In this document: positions 35,779 to 46,367 of the stretch, piece by piece
Layout: every line of letters starts with the position of its first letter
Position numbering within the stretch: the first letter of the stretch is position 1
From: Lacinutrix sp.
GTDB lineage: Bacteria > Bacteroidota > Bacteroidia > Flavobacteriales > Flavobacteriaceae
Reading direction: 5' to 3'
Assembly (NCBI RefSeq): GCF_029238095.1
Contig: NZ_JAQWGS010000027.1
Span: 124,001 to 188,000, forward strand
DNA length: 64,000 nucleotides
Notes under the pieces: generated by a model
Told to the model about the DNA's origin: nothing
Seen by the model: only the letters and a program-made list of their open reading frames with translations
Databases searched by the model: none
Position numbers and translations under genes: made by a program

Positions 35779-37080
35779 TTATCTTTCTCTTTTTCCTGGA
35801 TAAGCTATTTCGCCATGTTCCGATAAATCAAGACCCACTCTTTCTTCCTCTTCACTAACACGAAGTCCCATGGTTACTTTTAATACTTTTAAAATAATAA
35901 ATGACAAACCAATTGACCAAATAGCATATGCTAAAACACCAATCGCTTGAGTTCCTAACTGTCCAGCTCCTCCTCCATTAAAAAGACCTATTCCTGTATC
36001 GCCATCAATTCCCCAAAGTCCAATTACTAAAGTTCCCCAAGCACCTGCAACACCATGTACTGAAGCAGCACCAATTGCATCGTCAATTTTTAATTTTTTC
36101 TCAATAAACTCTATAGAAAACACAACAATAACACCTCCAATTAAACCTGCAAAGACAGCTCCAATTGCCGACATATTACCACATCCAGCAGTAATACTTA
36201 CTAATCCTGCTAATGCACCATTTAACGTTTGAGGTAAATTAGGTTTGCCATACCAAATCCAAGTTGTAATTAATGCTCCTAACCCACCAGCAGCAGCAGC
36301 TAAATTAGTAATTAACACAACATTAGAAGCTCCTACAGCATCTGCGCCTCCCCAAGCTAATTGAGATCCACCATTAAAACCAAACCATCCTAACCAAAGG
36401 ATAAAAACACCTAAAGTTGCTAGTATTTGATTGTGCCCTGGGATAGATAATACTTTACCATCTACAAATTTCCCGATTCTAGGTCCTACCATAAAGGCAG
36501 CTACTAAAGCAGCCCATCCACCAACAGAGTGAACAATAGAAGATCCTGCAAAATCAATAAACCCTAATTCGGTTAACCAACCAGAGCCTTGCCACTGCCA
36601 TCCACCAGCAATTGGATAGATTAAAGCAGTCATAATAACAGAAAATATTGCATAAGTGGAATATTTAGTACGTCCGGCAATAGCTCCAGATACAATTGTT
36701 GCGGCTGTTGCTGCAAACATAGTTTGAAAGAATAAATCTGCTCCTTCGCCTTGCATTAAACCACTCCAAAAAAACCATCCATTTGATGTGTCTCCATACA
36801 TCAATGAGTATCCTACTAACCAATAAGTTAAAGAACCAACGCAAATGTCAAGTAAATTTTTCATTGCAATGTTAGCTGCATTTTTTGAACGTGTCATTCC
36901 TGTTTCAACTAATGTAAAACCTGCTTGCATAAAGAATACTAAAATACCCGAAAGTAGCATCCATAGCATCCCTAAATCTCCATTGATTGCACTAACTGCT
37001 TCTTCAATATCTTTTGTTGTGGCAGGTACAACTTCTTGTACCGCCATTAAATTTGGTAAAAATGTTAAAAAATAATCCAT
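35779..37080 (-). CDS. amt: Ammonium transporter Amt
   Basis: A 433-residue channel of the Amt/Rh family with 11-12 helices. The pore His pair is visible in SSIVHSVGGWAAL and ASVHGVAGAWGTL. The family motif around the first helices reads FMQAGFTLVETGMTRSKNA, and DDAIGAASVHG is close to the Amt signature. The cytoplasmic C-terminal tail (EEERVGLDLSEHGEIAYPG) is the one that contacts PII. It lies between a porin-like gene and the PII gene, all on the minus strand. Confidence 0.97.
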   Translation of the reverse strand: MDYFLTFLPNLMAVQEVVPATTKDIEEAVSAINGDLGMLWMLLSGILVFFMQAGFTLVETGMTRSKNAANIAMKNLLDICVGSLTYWLVGYSLMYGDTSNGWFFWSGLMQGEGADLFFQTMFAATAATIVSGAIAGRTKYSTYAIFSVIMTALIYPIAGGWQWQGSGWLTELGFIDFAGSSIVHSVGGWAALVAAFMVGPRIGKFVDGKVLSIPGHNQILATLGVFILWLGWFGFNGGSQLAWGGADAVGASNVVLITNLAAAAGGLGALITTWIWYGKPNLPQTLNGALAGLVSITAGCGNMSAIGAVFAGLIGGVIVVFSIEFIEKKLKIDDAIGAASVHGVAGAWGTLVIGLWGIDGDTGIGLFNGGGAGQLGTQAIGVLAYAIWSIGLSFIILKVLKVTMGLRVSEEEERVGLDLSEHGEIAYPGKRER

Positions 37081-37109
37081 AATATTTATTTTATTTAGTT
37101 AGACTGTAA

Positions 37110-38090
37110 TTAGAACTTATATATCGCTGCAACTACAAATGAGCCTAAGCTTTTAGTTGCCATTAAATCTTTGTCAATAAAAATATCTTCCGACCCACTG
37201 TCTAATCTAATTTCCGGCTTGATTATTAAATCGTCAACAGCATAGCTTCCTGTTAATGTAAATGCAATAACACTTGGATCATCATCTATAGCTTCACTTT
37301 GTGTTTGAAAGAACTCACCTCTTAAACCCAAACTAAACGTTTCACTTAAAGCATATTGTGGATACAAGTCAACACCGTAAAAACCTTCACCATCATTATC
37401 TGCATAGGCGGCATTTATTCCAATAAAGAAATCTTCTGTAGCATCAAAACCTCCAGTATAATCTACTTCAAAACCTAAACCTGCATCATCGTATAATAAA
37501 TTTAAAAATTGACCATCATAACCTAATTGTGCTCCAATAGCATAACTTCCATCTGGATTAAATTCGGTAACATCTGTTTGATTAAAAACACCAAGCATTA
37601 AACTTAAATCTTCAGATAAAGTAAAATCTACTTTTAAACCTGTGTGAGAGAATGGTCCATTTGAAAACAAGTAAGATGTACTGTAGTTAAAGTTACCAAC
37701 AGGTGAAATAACCTCATAACCTAAAAAGGTATTAAACTTCCCTATTGTCAATTTTGTGTTTTCGCTAATATTATAAAAAGCAAATAACTGGTTAAGAACA
37801 GTAGCACTTGCTGCTTCTCCTCTTGGTCCAAATACTAAATCTGCAACTGCTCCAGCTTTACCTTTTTCGTAAGATGCTATAATATTCCCCATTCCTAGTG
37901 AGAAACCTGCAGTGTCTGCAAATGATGTTGCAGGTGCAATTTGATTAGTGTCATTTGGTGCTGTAAAATTCGCTCTGTAATAAGCATCTACGCTACCCTC
38001 AAAACTGAATTTCTTTTCTGTTGTTTCTGCTTCTTGGGCAAATAAAAATGTAGTTGCAAAAAGAACCATTAGTGTAAATAATTGTTTCAT
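37110..38090 (-). CDS. Outer-membrane porin-like beta-barrel protein
   Basis: A 326-residue protein with a signal peptide (LMVLFATTFLFAQE) and a mature region of alternating beta-strands (VDAYYRANFT, GLKVDFTLSEDLSLMLGVF, QLGYDGQFLNLLYDD), ending in the aromatic FVVAAIYKF expected of outer-membrane barrels. It resembles the BBP2/OmpL-like porins of Bacteroidota. It is first in the minus-strand unit ahead of amt and glnK, so it may admit ammonium or small nitrogen compounds when nitrogen is scarce; that role is inferred from position only. Confidence 0.85.
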   Translation of the reverse strand: MKQLFTLMVLFATTFLFAQEAETTEKKFSFEGSVDAYYRANFTAPNDTNQIAPATSFADTAGFSLGMGNIIASYEKGKAGAVADLVFGPRGEAASATVLNQLFAFYNISENTKLTIGKFNTFLGYEVISPVGNFNYSTSYLFSNGPFSHTGLKVDFTLSEDLSLMLGVFNQTDVTEFNPDGSYAIGAQLGYDGQFLNLLYDDAGLGFEVDYTGGFDATEDFFIGINAAYADNDGEGFYGVDLYPQYALSETFSLGLRGEFFQTQSEAIDDDPSVIAFTLTGSYAVDDLIIKPEIRLDSGSEDIFIDKDLMATKSLGSFVVAAIYKF

Positions 38091-38532
38091 AATTTTTTAT
38101 TTTAATTGTTAGTTTAGGCCATCAAATCTATATTAAAAACTTTTTAACCCCTAAAAAATATAGGTATATATGTTCATTTTTACAATAATTTAAATTTTTA
38201 CCCTATTTTTTATAGGGTATGATAAATTATATGTGTGTTTTTTAATAATTTCACATATAGAAAATTGATTAAAACCGAAATAATATGATTTTTATTAAAT
38301 TATTTTCAACAATTTGATTAATACGCAAACGTTTTCGTAATAAAAATCAATTTTTATTAAAAATAATTCATTATTCATTTGTTAAAATATTCTTGTTTTA
38401 TTATCAAATTTTGATTTAGAATGAACAATTCTATCGATTTGAGAAAAATGTTTATGCTTTTTTTTAGTTCGCTTCATTACCTGTATATTGGAACAACAAT
38501 AAGACTGAAAAAATCTATAAATTTGACTGAAT
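38091..38532. promoter_or_regulatory. Divergent control region between porin-amt-glnK and gltBD
   Basis: The 442 bases carry no long gene. They hold two clear inverted repeats: TACCCTAT-5-ATAGGGTA (38199-38219, perfect 8-base arms) and TATATGTG-16-CACATATA (38228-38259, perfect 8-base arms). A degenerate CCCCTA...TATAGG (38148-38164) lies about 52 bases upstream of the first. TAAATTTG (38518-38525) fits a -7 promoter box just before gltB, though no TTTG lies at the right distance. I infer binding sites for a nitrogen-responsive regulator of both operons. Confidence 0.5.
38199..38219. promoter_or_regulatory. Candidate operator, perfect inverted repeat
   Basis: TACCCTAT and ATAGGGTA separated by TTTTT. 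The perfect 8-base arms contain GGG/CCC triplets that stand out from a region of nearly pure A/T. The site lies about 110 bases upstream of the porin-amt start and 314 bases upstream of gltB. A related but imperfect site (CCCCTA, TATAGG) is centred about 52 bases away, close to five helical turns, which suits cooperative binding. Confidence 0.5.
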
Positions 38533-38540
38533 ATGCTTAA
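38421..38540 (+). CDS. Possible small upstream ORF overlapping the gltB start
   Basis: An ATG at 38421 opens a 39-codon frame (begins [15 protein letters not shown], ends INLTEYA) whose TAA stop (38538-38540) lies 5 bases inside gltB. Such a stop/start overlap would couple translation of gltB to this frame. The peptide is hydrophobic and aromatic in its first half. There is no homology I can name, and a 39-codon open frame by chance is possible, although less likely in AT-rich DNA where stops are frequent. Confidence 0.25.
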   Translation: MNNSIDLRKMFMLFFSSLHYLYIGTTIRLKKSINLTEYA

Positions 38541-41500
38541 GAAACAAGGACTTTATTTACCAGAATTTGAACACGATAATTGTGGTGCTGGATTTATATG
38601 TAGTTTAACAGGAAAACGCTCAAATGATATCATACATAAAGCATTAGAAATTTTAGTAAAATTAGAGCATCGAGGTGCTGTAAGTTCAGATGGCGTTACC
38701 GGAGATGGCGCTGGTATTTTAATAGATATTCCACACAAATTTTTTAAAATATTCTGTGAGTTCAATTTACCAGAAGCTGGAGACTATGCAGTAAGCAATG
38801 TGTTCCTTCCAAAAAAAGAAAATCAACGTCAATATTGTATTGAAATTTTTGAAACTGAAATAAAAAAACAAGGCCTTAATCTTATTGGATGGAGAGATGT
38901 ACCAGTAAACAGTGAAGTATTAGGTCGTGTTGCAAAAGTAACCGAACCTTTTATAAAGCAAATTTTTATAGGAAAGACAGACGAGAAACAAACAGACCGA
39001 GAATTCAACTTAAAATTATATGCTGCTAGAAAAATTGCAGAGCATACTATATATGACTCAAAATTATCTGAAGCACAATTTTTTTACCTTCCAAGTCTTT
39101 CTACAAAAATCATCATTTTTAAAGGGCTTTTAATGCCTGAACATATTAATGAATATTATCTCGACTTATTCAATTCTGCTTTAGACACTAGATTAGCTTT
39201 GGTTCATCAACGTTTTTCAACCAACACATTTCCAACTTGGGATTTAGCACAACCGTTTAGATACATTTGTCATAATGGTGAAATAAACACAGTTCGTGGT
39301 AATGTTTCGCGTATGTTTTCTCGTGAAGAAATAATGGAAAGTCCATTATTTGGTGACGATATTAAAAAAATAATTCCTACTATTTTAAGAGGAAAATCGG
39401 ATTCTGCAACTTTAGATATGGTTGTCGAATTATTACTAATAACAGGTCGTTCGCTTCCAGAAGCTATGATGATGTTAGTTCCAGAAGCTTGGGAGAAAAA
39501 CCCGAACATGTCTGATGCAAAACGTGCTTTTTACGAATACAATTCTTGCCTCATGGAACCTTGGGATGGACCAGCTTCTATACCTTTTACAGATGGCAAT
39601 TTTATTGGTGCTGTTTTAGATAGAAATGGTTTGCGACCTTCAAGATACACAGTTACTAAAAAAGGAAATGTTATCATGTCCTCAGAAACTGGAGTTGTAG
39701 ATATTAAACCAGAAAATGTGGAGTATCATGGCCGTTTAGAGCCTGGAAAAATGTTTTTGGTAAACATGAATGAAGGTCGGATTGTAAACGATGAAGAAAT
39801 TAAAGAAGACATCGCCTCTAGACATCCTTACAGACAATGGTTGGATGAAAATTTAGTGCATTTACGAGATATTTCAGCAAAAAAAGGACCTATTAAATAT
39901 GATGAAATAGAACTGAAAAAACGTGAAGTTGTTTTTGGTTATACAGAAGAAGATTTAAACACTATTATTCGTCCAATGGCACAATTAGGTAAAGAACCTA
40001 TTGGATCTATGGGAAGCGATACACCAATTGCTATTTTGTCTGAACGACCACAATTAATCTACAATTACTTTAAACAGTTATTTGCACAAGTAACCAATCC
40101 TCCTTTAGATGGTATTCGCGAAGAGTTAATTACAGACATAAGTCTAACTTTAGGAAGCGATGTTAATCTATTCGACATTAATGCTGAACATTGTAAAAAG
40201 CTGAAAATCCAAAATCCTGTAATTTCAAAACACGATTTAGATAAAATTAGAGATTACGATACTAATCCAGATTTTAAAGTCGAATCTATTTCTATGTTAT
40301 ATGAAGTAAATAGAGGATTAAACGAATTAGAAGTTGCACTTGAAAATTTAGTTACTAAAGCATCAAAAGCAATAGACGAAGGTGCAAATATCATCATACT
40401 TTCAGATAGATATGTAGACGACAATCATGCACCAATTCCTGCACTTTTAGCCTGTTCGTATGTAAATCACGCGTTACATAAATTAAAAAAACGTTCAAAA
40501 ACTAGTCTAATTATTGAATCTGCAGAACCACGTGAAGTGCATCATTTCGCTTTATTATTTGGGTATGGAGCAAGTGCCGTAAATCCTTATATAGTAAATG
40601 AAATTGTTCAAGAACAAATTAACAGTAAAGATGTAACAGATTTAGAATATCTAGCCGCTATTAAAAATTACAATAAAGCTGTTGGAAAAGGTATTTTAAA
40701 AGTGATGAACAAAATTGGAATTTCAACCTTAAATTCCTATCGTGGCTCACAATTATTTGAATGTATTGGAATTAAAACCACTACAGTAGAAAAGTATTTT
40801 CCAAATACACCAACACGTATTCAAGGCATTGGGTTAAGAGAAATTGAACAAGAAATTGTAAAACGTCATAAAAAAGCATTTCATAATAATACAGAACCAA
40901 CTATTGAAGTTGGTGGAGAATACAGATGGAGACGTGGACAAGAAAAGCACATGTTTAATCCATTAACTGTTGCCAAACTTCAAGAATCAGTTCGTACTAA
41001 TAAAGCGTCTACTTTTAAAGAGTTTTCAGATTTGGTAAATAACCAATCTAAAAGCCTAATGACTATTAGAGGATTATTTGAATTCGACAAATTCGATCCC
41101 ATTCCAATAGACGATGTAGAACCTTGGACAGAAATTGTAAAACGATTTAAAACTGGAGCCATGTCTTATGGTTCTATTAGTAAAGAAGCACACGAAAATT
41201 TAGCAGTAGCTATGAACAGAATTGGAGGGAAATCCAATTCTGGTGAAGGCGGAGAAGATCAGGAACGTTTTTACAAAAGCTCTCAAGGCGATTGGAAAAA
41301 CTCTGCAATAAAGCAAGTGGCTTCTGGACGCTTTGGAGTAACATCTAACTACTTAACAAGCGCGAGCGAAATTCAGATAAAAATAGCACAAGGTGCAAAA
41401 CCTGGTGAAGGCGGTCAATTACCAGGACCAAAAGTAAATCCAGAAATTGCCAAAACAAGAAACTCGACACCTTATGTTGGTTTAATTTCGCCACCACCAC

Positions 41501-43029
41501 ATCACGACATTTATTCTATTGAAGATTTATCGCAATTAATTTACGATGTAAAATCGGCAAACAGAGAAGCAAGAATTAATGTAAAATTAGTTTCTGAAAT
41601 CGGTGTTGGGACCGTTGCTGCGGGAGTTGCCAAAGCAAAGGCAGATGTTATTCTAATTGCTGGTTTTGATGGCGGAACAGGAGCTACACCTTTAACTTCT
41701 CAAAAACACACAGGATTACCTTGGGAACTAGGTATAGCCGAAGCACAACAAACTTTAGTAATGAACAATCTTAGAAATCGTATTGTTTTAGAATGCGACG
41801 GACAATTAAAAACTGGTCGAGATGTCGCTATTGCTTGTTTACTAGGCGCAGAAGAATTTGGTTTTGCTACAGCTCCATTAGTTGCATCAGGATGTATTAT
41901 GATGCGTGTTTGCCACTTAAACACCTGTCCTGTTGGCATTGCAACTCAAAATCCTGACCTGCGTAAAAAGTTTAAAGGCAAGCCAGAACACGTGGTCAAC
42001 TACATGTATTTTGTTGCACAAGAATTACGCGAAATTATGGCGAAACTAGGCTTTAGAACCATTAATGAAATGGTTGGACAATCTCAAAAGCTAAACAGAA
42101 ATAAAGCGATAGATCATTATAAGTCATCAGGAATAGACTTAACACCAATATTGCATAAAGTAGAAGTTACAGACGATGTTAAACTATATAATACAGAACA
42201 GCAAGATCATAATTTAGAACTGCATTTGGATTTTAAAATTATTAAACAGGCACACCAAGCCTTATTTAGAAGACAGAAAACGCATTTACAATTGCCAATC
42301 ACTAATATAGATCGTGCAGTTGGCGCAATTGTGAGTAATGAAATTTCTAAAATTTATGGCGCAGATGGACTACCTGAAGACACTATAAACATTGATTTCA
42401 CAGGATCTGCTGGACAAAGTTTTGGTGCCTTTACCACAAAAGGCATCACATTTACTGTTCATGGAAACACAAATGACTATTTAGGAAAAGGCTTATCTGG
42501 AGCAAAATTAATTATTAAAGTCCCAGAAAAATGCACCATTATTCCTGAAGACAATATCATTACAGGAAACGTAACATTATATGGCGCAACCTCTGGAGAG
42601 GTCTATATAAACGGAAAAGCAGGCGAACGTTTTTGTGTTAGAAATTCTGGTGCAAAAGCAGTTGTAGAAGGTATTGGAGATCATGGTTGCGAGTATATGA
42701 CAGGAGGAATTACTGTGATTTTAGGTGAAGTTGGACGAAACTTTGGCGCAGGAATGAGTGGTGGAATTGCTTATGTACTAGATAAAGAAGGCACATTTAA
42801 AAAGAGTTGTAATGCTGAAGATTTAAATATTAATCGAATTGAAAGTGAAGACGATGCAATTCAACTAAAACAATTAATAGAAAATCATATTGAAGCTACT
42901 GGAAGTCCTTTAGCCAAAAGAATTTTGATAGACTGGGCAAACTACCTTCCAAAGTTTAAAAAAGTATTACCAGAAGAGTACAGACAAGCCTTAGTAAGAT
43001 TAGAACAAGAACAATTAGAACTAGCGTAA
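38533..43029 (+). CDS. gltB: Glutamate synthase, large (alpha) subunit
   Basis: A 1498-residue ferredoxin/NADPH-type glutamate synthase large subunit, which moves the amide of glutamine to 2-oxoglutarate. The N-terminal class II glutaminase has its nucleophile at Cys17 in [13 protein letters not shown], exposed after a 16-residue propeptide is removed. The FMN synthase domain contains [11 protein letters not shown] and [14 protein letters not shown]. The 3Fe-4S cluster Cys are spaced CX5CX4C in [18 protein letters not shown]. The C-terminal beta-helix shows G-rich repeats ([13 protein letters not shown]). Length is normal. It is divergent from amt and followed after 3 bases by gltD, as an operon. 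Confidence 0.98.
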   Translation: MLKKQGLYLPEFEHDNCGAGFICSLTGKRSNDIIHKALEILVKLEHRGAVSSDGVTGDGAGILIDIPHKFFKIFCEFNLPEAGDYAVSNVFLPKKENQRQYCIEIFETEIKKQGLNLIGWRDVPVNSEVLGRVAKVTEPFIKQIFIGKTDEKQTDREFNLKLYAARKIAEHTIYDSKLSEAQFFYLPSLSTKIIIFKGLLMPEHINEYYLDLFNSALDTRLALVHQRFSTNTFPTWDLAQPFRYICHNGEINTVRGNVSRMFSREEIMESPLFGDDIKKIIPTILRGKSDSATLDMVVELLLITGRSLPEAMMMLVPEAWEKNPNMSDAKRAFYEYNSCLMEPWDGPASIPFTDGNFIGAVLDRNGLRPSRYTVTKKGNVIMSSETGVVDIKPENVEYHGRLEPGKMFLVNMNEGRIVNDEEIKEDIASRHPYRQWLDENLVHLRDISAKKGPIKYDEIELKKREVVFGYTEEDLNTIIRPMAQLGKEPIGSMGSDTPIAILSERPQLIYNYFKQLFAQVTNPPLDGIREELITDISLTLGSDVNLFDINAEHCKKLKIQNPVISKHDLDKIRDYDTNPDFKVESISMLYEVNRGLNELEVALENLVTKASKAIDEGANIIILSDRYVDDNHAPIPALLACSYVNHALHKLKKRSKTSLIIESAEPREVHHFALLFGYGASAVNPYIVNEIVQEQINSKDVTDLEYLAAIKNYNKAVGKGILKVMNKIGISTLNSYRGSQLFECIGIKTTTVEKYFPNTPTRIQGIGLREIEQEIVKRHKKAFHNNTEPTIEVGGEYRWRRGQEKHMFNPLTVAKLQESVRTNKASTFKEFSDLVNNQSKSLMTIRGLFEFDKFDPIPIDDVEPWTEIVKRFKTGAMSYGSISKEAHENLAVAMNRIGGKSNSGEGGEDQERFYKSSQGDWKNSAIKQVASGRFGVTSNYLTSASEIQIKIAQGAKPGEGGQLPGPKVNPEIAKTRNSTPYVGLISPPPHHDIYSIEDLSQLIYDVKSANREARINVKLVSEIGVGTVAAGVAKAKADVILIAGFDGGTGATPLTSQKHTGLPWELGIAEAQQTLVMNNLRNRIVLECDGQLKTGRDVAIACLLGAEEFGFATAPLVASGCIMMRVCHLNTCPVGIATQNPDLRKKFKGKPEHVVNYMYFVAQELREIMAKLGFRTINEMVGQSQKLNRNKAIDHYKSSGIDLTPILHKVEVTDDVKLYNTEQQDHNLELHLDFKIIKQAHQALFRRQKTHLQLPITNIDRAVGAIVSNEISKIYGADGLPEDTINIDFTGSAGQSFGAFTTKGITFTVHGNTNDYLGKGLSGAKLIIKVPEKCTIIPEDNIITGNVTLYGATSGEVYINGKAGERFCVRNSGAKAVVEGIGDHGCEYMTGGITVILGEVGRNFGAGMSGGIAYVLDKEGTFKKSCNAEDLNINRIESEDDAIQLKQLIENHIEATGSPLAKRILIDWANYLPKFKKVLPEEYRQALVRLEQEQLELA

Positions 43030-43032
43030 ATT

Positions 43033-44499
43033 ATGGGAAAGATAACAGGATTTTTAGAACACAAACGCCAAGACGAAACACATCAAACACCAAAAAAGCG
43101 TATAAAAAACTACAAAGAATTCACCATTCCTCTTGAAGAAAATAAACTAAAAGATCAAGGTGCACGCTGTATGGATTGTGGAATTCCGTTTTGCCATAGT
43201 GGTTGTCCACTAGGAAATTTAATTCCAGATTTTAATGATAAAGTCTATAAAGGCAAATGGAAAGAAGCTGCCGTAATTCTACACAAAACTAACAACTTTC
43301 CAGAGTTTACAGGACGTTTATGTCCTGCACCTTGCGAAGAAGCTTGTGTTGTAGGCATAAATGAAGATCCTGTAACCATAGAAAATATTGAAAAAAACAT
43401 AGTTGAAACCGCTTTTAAAGAAGGCTGGATAACTGCACAGCCCCCAAAAATAAGAACCGAAAAAACAGTCGCTGTTATTGGTTCTGGCCCTGCTGGATTA
43501 GCAGCTGCACAACAACTAAATCGAGCAGGACATTCCGTCGTTGTTTTCGAACGTGATGAAAAAGTTGGTGGTTTGTTACGTTACGGTATTCCAGATTTTA
43601 AAATGGAAAAGAATATTATCGATAGACGTGTTGCTGTTTTAGAAGAAGAAGGCATTACCTTTAAAACCAATGCTCACGTTGGCAAAAACATCGATACAAA
43701 ACAACTTAAAGAAGAATTTGATGCTGTAATTTTATGTGGAGGAGCAACTGTAAGACGAAACATTCCTATTCCTGGAGCAGACTTAAAAGGTGTAACGCAA
43801 GCCATGGATTTTTTAAAATTGAATAACCAATATGTAGATGGTTTAGTCGATTTTACAACTATTATTTCTGCTAAAGGAAAAGATGTTATTGTAATTGGTG
43901 GTGGAGACACAGGAAGCGATTGTATTGGCACTTCTAACCGTCATGGTGCAACTTCTGTTACTAATTTTGAAATACTAAGTAAACCAACAGAAGGAAGACC
44001 CGCACATCAACCTTGGCCTTATTGGCCTATGAAATTAAAAACAACCTCATCGCATCAAGAGGGTGTAGAACGGTTTTTTAGTGTATCGACTAAAGCGTTT
44101 ATAGGAGACAAAAAAGGAAATCTAAAAGGCTTAAAAACAGTTGAAGTAGAATGGCTTTTTAAAACAGGTGAAAGACCTCAACTTAAAGAAGTTCCAAACA
44201 CAGAAAAAGAATGGAAATGCGACTTAGCATTATTAGCACTCGGATTCACTGGAGCCGAAAAAACATTAGCTGAGCAATTTGGATTGGAGATGGATTTTAG
44301 AACTAATATTCAAGCTTCAACTAAAAATTATAAAACTAATATTCCTGGCATTTTTGCAGCTGGAGATATGCGCCGTGGACAGTCTTTAATTGTTTGGGCA
44401 ATATCAGAAGGCAGACAAGCTGCATATTATGTAGATGCATATTTAATGGGAGAATCTAGTTTACCACTGAAAGATGATAGCGATTTACCAAGAGTTTAA
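43033..44499 (+). CDS. gltD: Glutamate synthase, small (beta) subunit
   Basis: A 488-residue flavoprotein that passes electrons from NADPH to GltB. The N-terminal iron-sulfur region contains CMDCGIPFCHSGCPLGNLIP and CPAPCEEACVVGI, which carry the 4Fe-4S ligands. FAD binding is at VAVIGSGPAGLAAAQQL (about residue 147) and NADPH binding at VIVIGGGDTGSDCIGT. The C-terminal FAAGDMRRGQSLIVWAI closes the FAD site. Length is normal. It begins 3 bases after gltB. Confidence 0.98.
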   Translation: MGKITGFLEHKRQDETHQTPKKRIKNYKEFTIPLEENKLKDQGARCMDCGIPFCHSGCPLGNLIPDFNDKVYKGKWKEAAVILHKTNNFPEFTGRLCPAPCEEACVVGINEDPVTIENIEKNIVETAFKEGWITAQPPKIRTEKTVAVIGSGPAGLAAAQQLNRAGHSVVVFERDEKVGGLLRYGIPDFKMEKNIIDRRVAVLEEEGITFKTNAHVGKNIDTKQLKEEFDAVILCGGATVRRNIPIPGADLKGVTQAMDFLKLNNQYVDGLVDFTTIISAKGKDVIVIGGGDTGSDCIGTSNRHGATSVTNFEILSKPTEGRPAHQPWPYWPMKLKTTSSHQEGVERFFSVSTKAFIGDKKGNLKGLKTVEVEWLFKTGERPQLKEVPNTEKEWKCDLALLALGFTGAEKTLAEQFGLEMDFRTNIQASTKNYKTNIPGIFAAGDMRRGQSLIVWAISEGRQAAYYVDAYLMGESSLPLKDDSDLPRV

Positions 44500-44690
44500 T
44501 CAAGCTCATAAAATAATTCATCTACAATATTTACATTTTGCTCTTTAAGCAAATGCATTAAAGATTTCCATTGCTTATTTTTTAAACTATTGGATTGAAA
44601 CGAAATCATTTTGTAATCATTGTAAATGATTCTTATTGTTGGTTCTTTTTTAAATTTATTCTGAACAGTAAAAATACTGAAAGATATTTA
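44496..44690 (-). pseudogene. Possible gene remnant or small ORF on the minus strand
   Basis: A frame of about 63 codons is open on the minus strand between stops at 44688-44690 and 44496-44498, and its end overlaps the gltD stop. It reads like real protein (…KKEPTIRIIYNDYKM, SLKNKQWKSLMHLLKEQ, IVDELFYELD) with helical periodicity, but the only ATG leaves 37 codons (about 44496-44609). I find no upstream start in this frame. It could be the decayed C terminus of a gene or a small ORF. No function proposed. Confidence 0.3.
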
Positions 44691-44701
44691 GGTAAAGCTA
44701 T

Positions 44702-44724
44702 GTTTAAAAAAGCCTTTTTTAAAC
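44702..44724. terminator. Palindrome that may end the gltBD unit
   Basis: GTTTAAAAAAG and CTTTTTTAAAC, 11-base perfect arms with a single central C. It lies between gltD and the convergent gapN. The stem is A/T-rich and the loop too short for a classical hairpin, so terminator activity is only a possibility; cruciform or protein binding are alternatives. Confidence 0.35.
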
Positions 44725-44777
44725 CAAAAACTGAAATAAATTCCCTACTGTAAATATCTCATTTATAAGTGCTTTAT

Positions 44778-46355
44778 TTAAAGAATGTAATCTGTACTCA
44801 CAAAGTTTGAAGCTCTAGAGTCAAGCAAATCCTTTAAAATAGCGTTATTATAATCGTTGTCTTTAGATGCTACAAAAGTTCTAATTGAAAAAGAACGTAA
44901 AGCATCATGCACGCTTAGTGTTGCAACAGCAGAATCTTTACGACCAGTAAATGGATATACATCTGGCCCTCGTTGACAAGAACTATTTAAATTAACACGA
45001 CAAACCAAGTTTACTAAAGCATCTATTAAAGGTGCTAAAGTTTTTACATCTTGACCAAATAAGCTTACTTGCTGTCCATAATTTGAAGCGGCCATATCAT
45101 CTAAAGGTTCTTCTATATTACTAAAAGGAACAATAGGAATTACTGGTCCAAATTGTTCTTCATTAAATATTCTCATCTCTTTAGTAACTGGATATACTAC
45201 CGCTGGAAAAATATAGTTTTCAGTAGTTTCTCCTCCTTTTTTATTAATAACTTTTGCGCCTTTTGAAGTTGCATCGTCAATTAATTCTTGAATATATGCT
45301 GGTTTATCTGGTTCTGGTAATGGTGTTAACTTTGCACCGTTTTCCCATGGATTTCCAAATTTAAGAGCATCTACTTTTGCTGAAAAGCGACTGTTAAATT
45401 CTTCTACAATATTTTCATGAACATATAATACTTTTAATGCAGTACAACGTTGACCATTAAAGGATGTGGCACCTGCAATACATTCGTCTATTGCTAAATC
45501 TAAATCCGCATCTTTTAATACTATCGCTGGGTTTTTTGCTTCCAAGCCTAAAACCAAACGCAATCTATTACTTTTTGGGTGTTGGCTTTGTAACGCATTT
45601 GCAGATTTACTATTTCCTATTAATGCTAGTACATCTATTTTTCCTGATTGCATAATTGGAGCAGCTACTGTTCGTCCTCTTCCATAAATAATATTTACTA
45701 CACCCTTTGGAAAACTAGTTTTAAAGGCTTCTAATAAAGGTGAAATTAATAAAACACCATGTTTAGCAGGTTTAAAAATGGCTGTATTACCCATAATTAA
45801 AGCAGGAATCAAAAGTGCAAACGTTTCATTTAAAGGATAATTATAAGGACCTAAACATAAAACAACTCCTAAAGGACCACGACGAATATGTGCGTTTACA
45901 CCAGCGTTTTTTTCAAATTTCGCACTATCACGATCCATTTGTTTGTAGTCTTCAATAGTATCATAGATATATTCAACCGTTCTATCAAATTCCTTTTCAG
46001 AATCTGGCAGATTTTTACCAATTTCCCACATTAACAACTTTACTATTTCCTCACGCTTGGTTTTCATTTGTGTCACAAACTTTTCCATGCAAGCAATGCG
46101 ATCTACAACTTTCATTGTTGGCCATAAACCTTGACCTTTTTTGTATGCTAAAGATGCTGCATCTAAAGCCTCTAAAGCTTCTTTTTCTCCAAGAGTAGGA
46201 ATGCTTCCTAAAAGTGTTGGTTTATATACTTCTGTAGAAGAAATTGTTGAAAAGACTCGAGTTGTTTCTCCTTTCCATTTTTTTAATTCTCCACCAACTA
46301 AATATGTGTCTTGGTTTGTAAGTTTTGTTATTTGAAATTCTTTTGGAATGCTCAT
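44778..46355 (-). CDS. gapN: NADP-dependent non-phosphorylating glyceraldehyde-3-phosphate dehydrogenase
   Basis: A 525-residue aldehyde dehydrogenase of the GapN type, which oxidises glyceraldehyde-3-phosphate straight to 3-phosphoglycerate and makes NADPH. The cofactor-binding [18 protein letters not shown], catalytic Glu in LGLEAKNPA and catalytic Cys in [10 protein letters not shown] are present. The C-terminal [20 protein letters not shown] block is characteristic of GapN and separates it from other aldehyde dehydrogenases. It lies 12 bases after ilvA on the same strand and is probably in the ilv transcript, which would link NADPH supply to IlvC and glutamate synthase. Another ALDH role is possible but less likely. 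Confidence 0.87.
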   Translation of the reverse strand: MSIPKEFQITKLTNQDTYLVGGELKKWKGETTRVFSTISSTEVYKPTLLGSIPTLGEKEALEALDAASLAYKKGQGLWPTMKVVDRIACMEKFVTQMKTKREEIVKLLMWEIGKNLPDSEKEFDRTVEYIYDTIEDYKQMDRDSAKFEKNAGVNAHIRRGPLGVVLCLGPYNYPLNETFALLIPALIMGNTAIFKPAKHGVLLISPLLEAFKTSFPKGVVNIIYGRGRTVAAPIMQSGKIDVLALIGNSKSANALQSQHPKSNRLRLVLGLEAKNPAIVLKDADLDLAIDECIAGATSFNGQRCTALKVLYVHENIVEEFNSRFSAKVDALKFGNPWENGAKLTPLPEPDKPAYIQELIDDATSKGAKVINKKGGETTENYIFPAVVYPVTKEMRIFNEEQFGPVIPIVPFSNIEEPLDDMAASNYGQQVSLFGQDVKTLAPLIDALVNLVCRVNLNSSCQRGPDVYPFTGRKDSAVATLSVHDALRSFSIRTFVASKDNDYNNAILKDLLDSRASNFVSTDYIL

Positions 46356-46367
46356 TATTTATTTTGT

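Noticed and set aside
40980-41939. Minus-strand open frames inside gltB
   Set aside because: They are antisense shadows of a clearly coding plus-strand gene, without family motifs.
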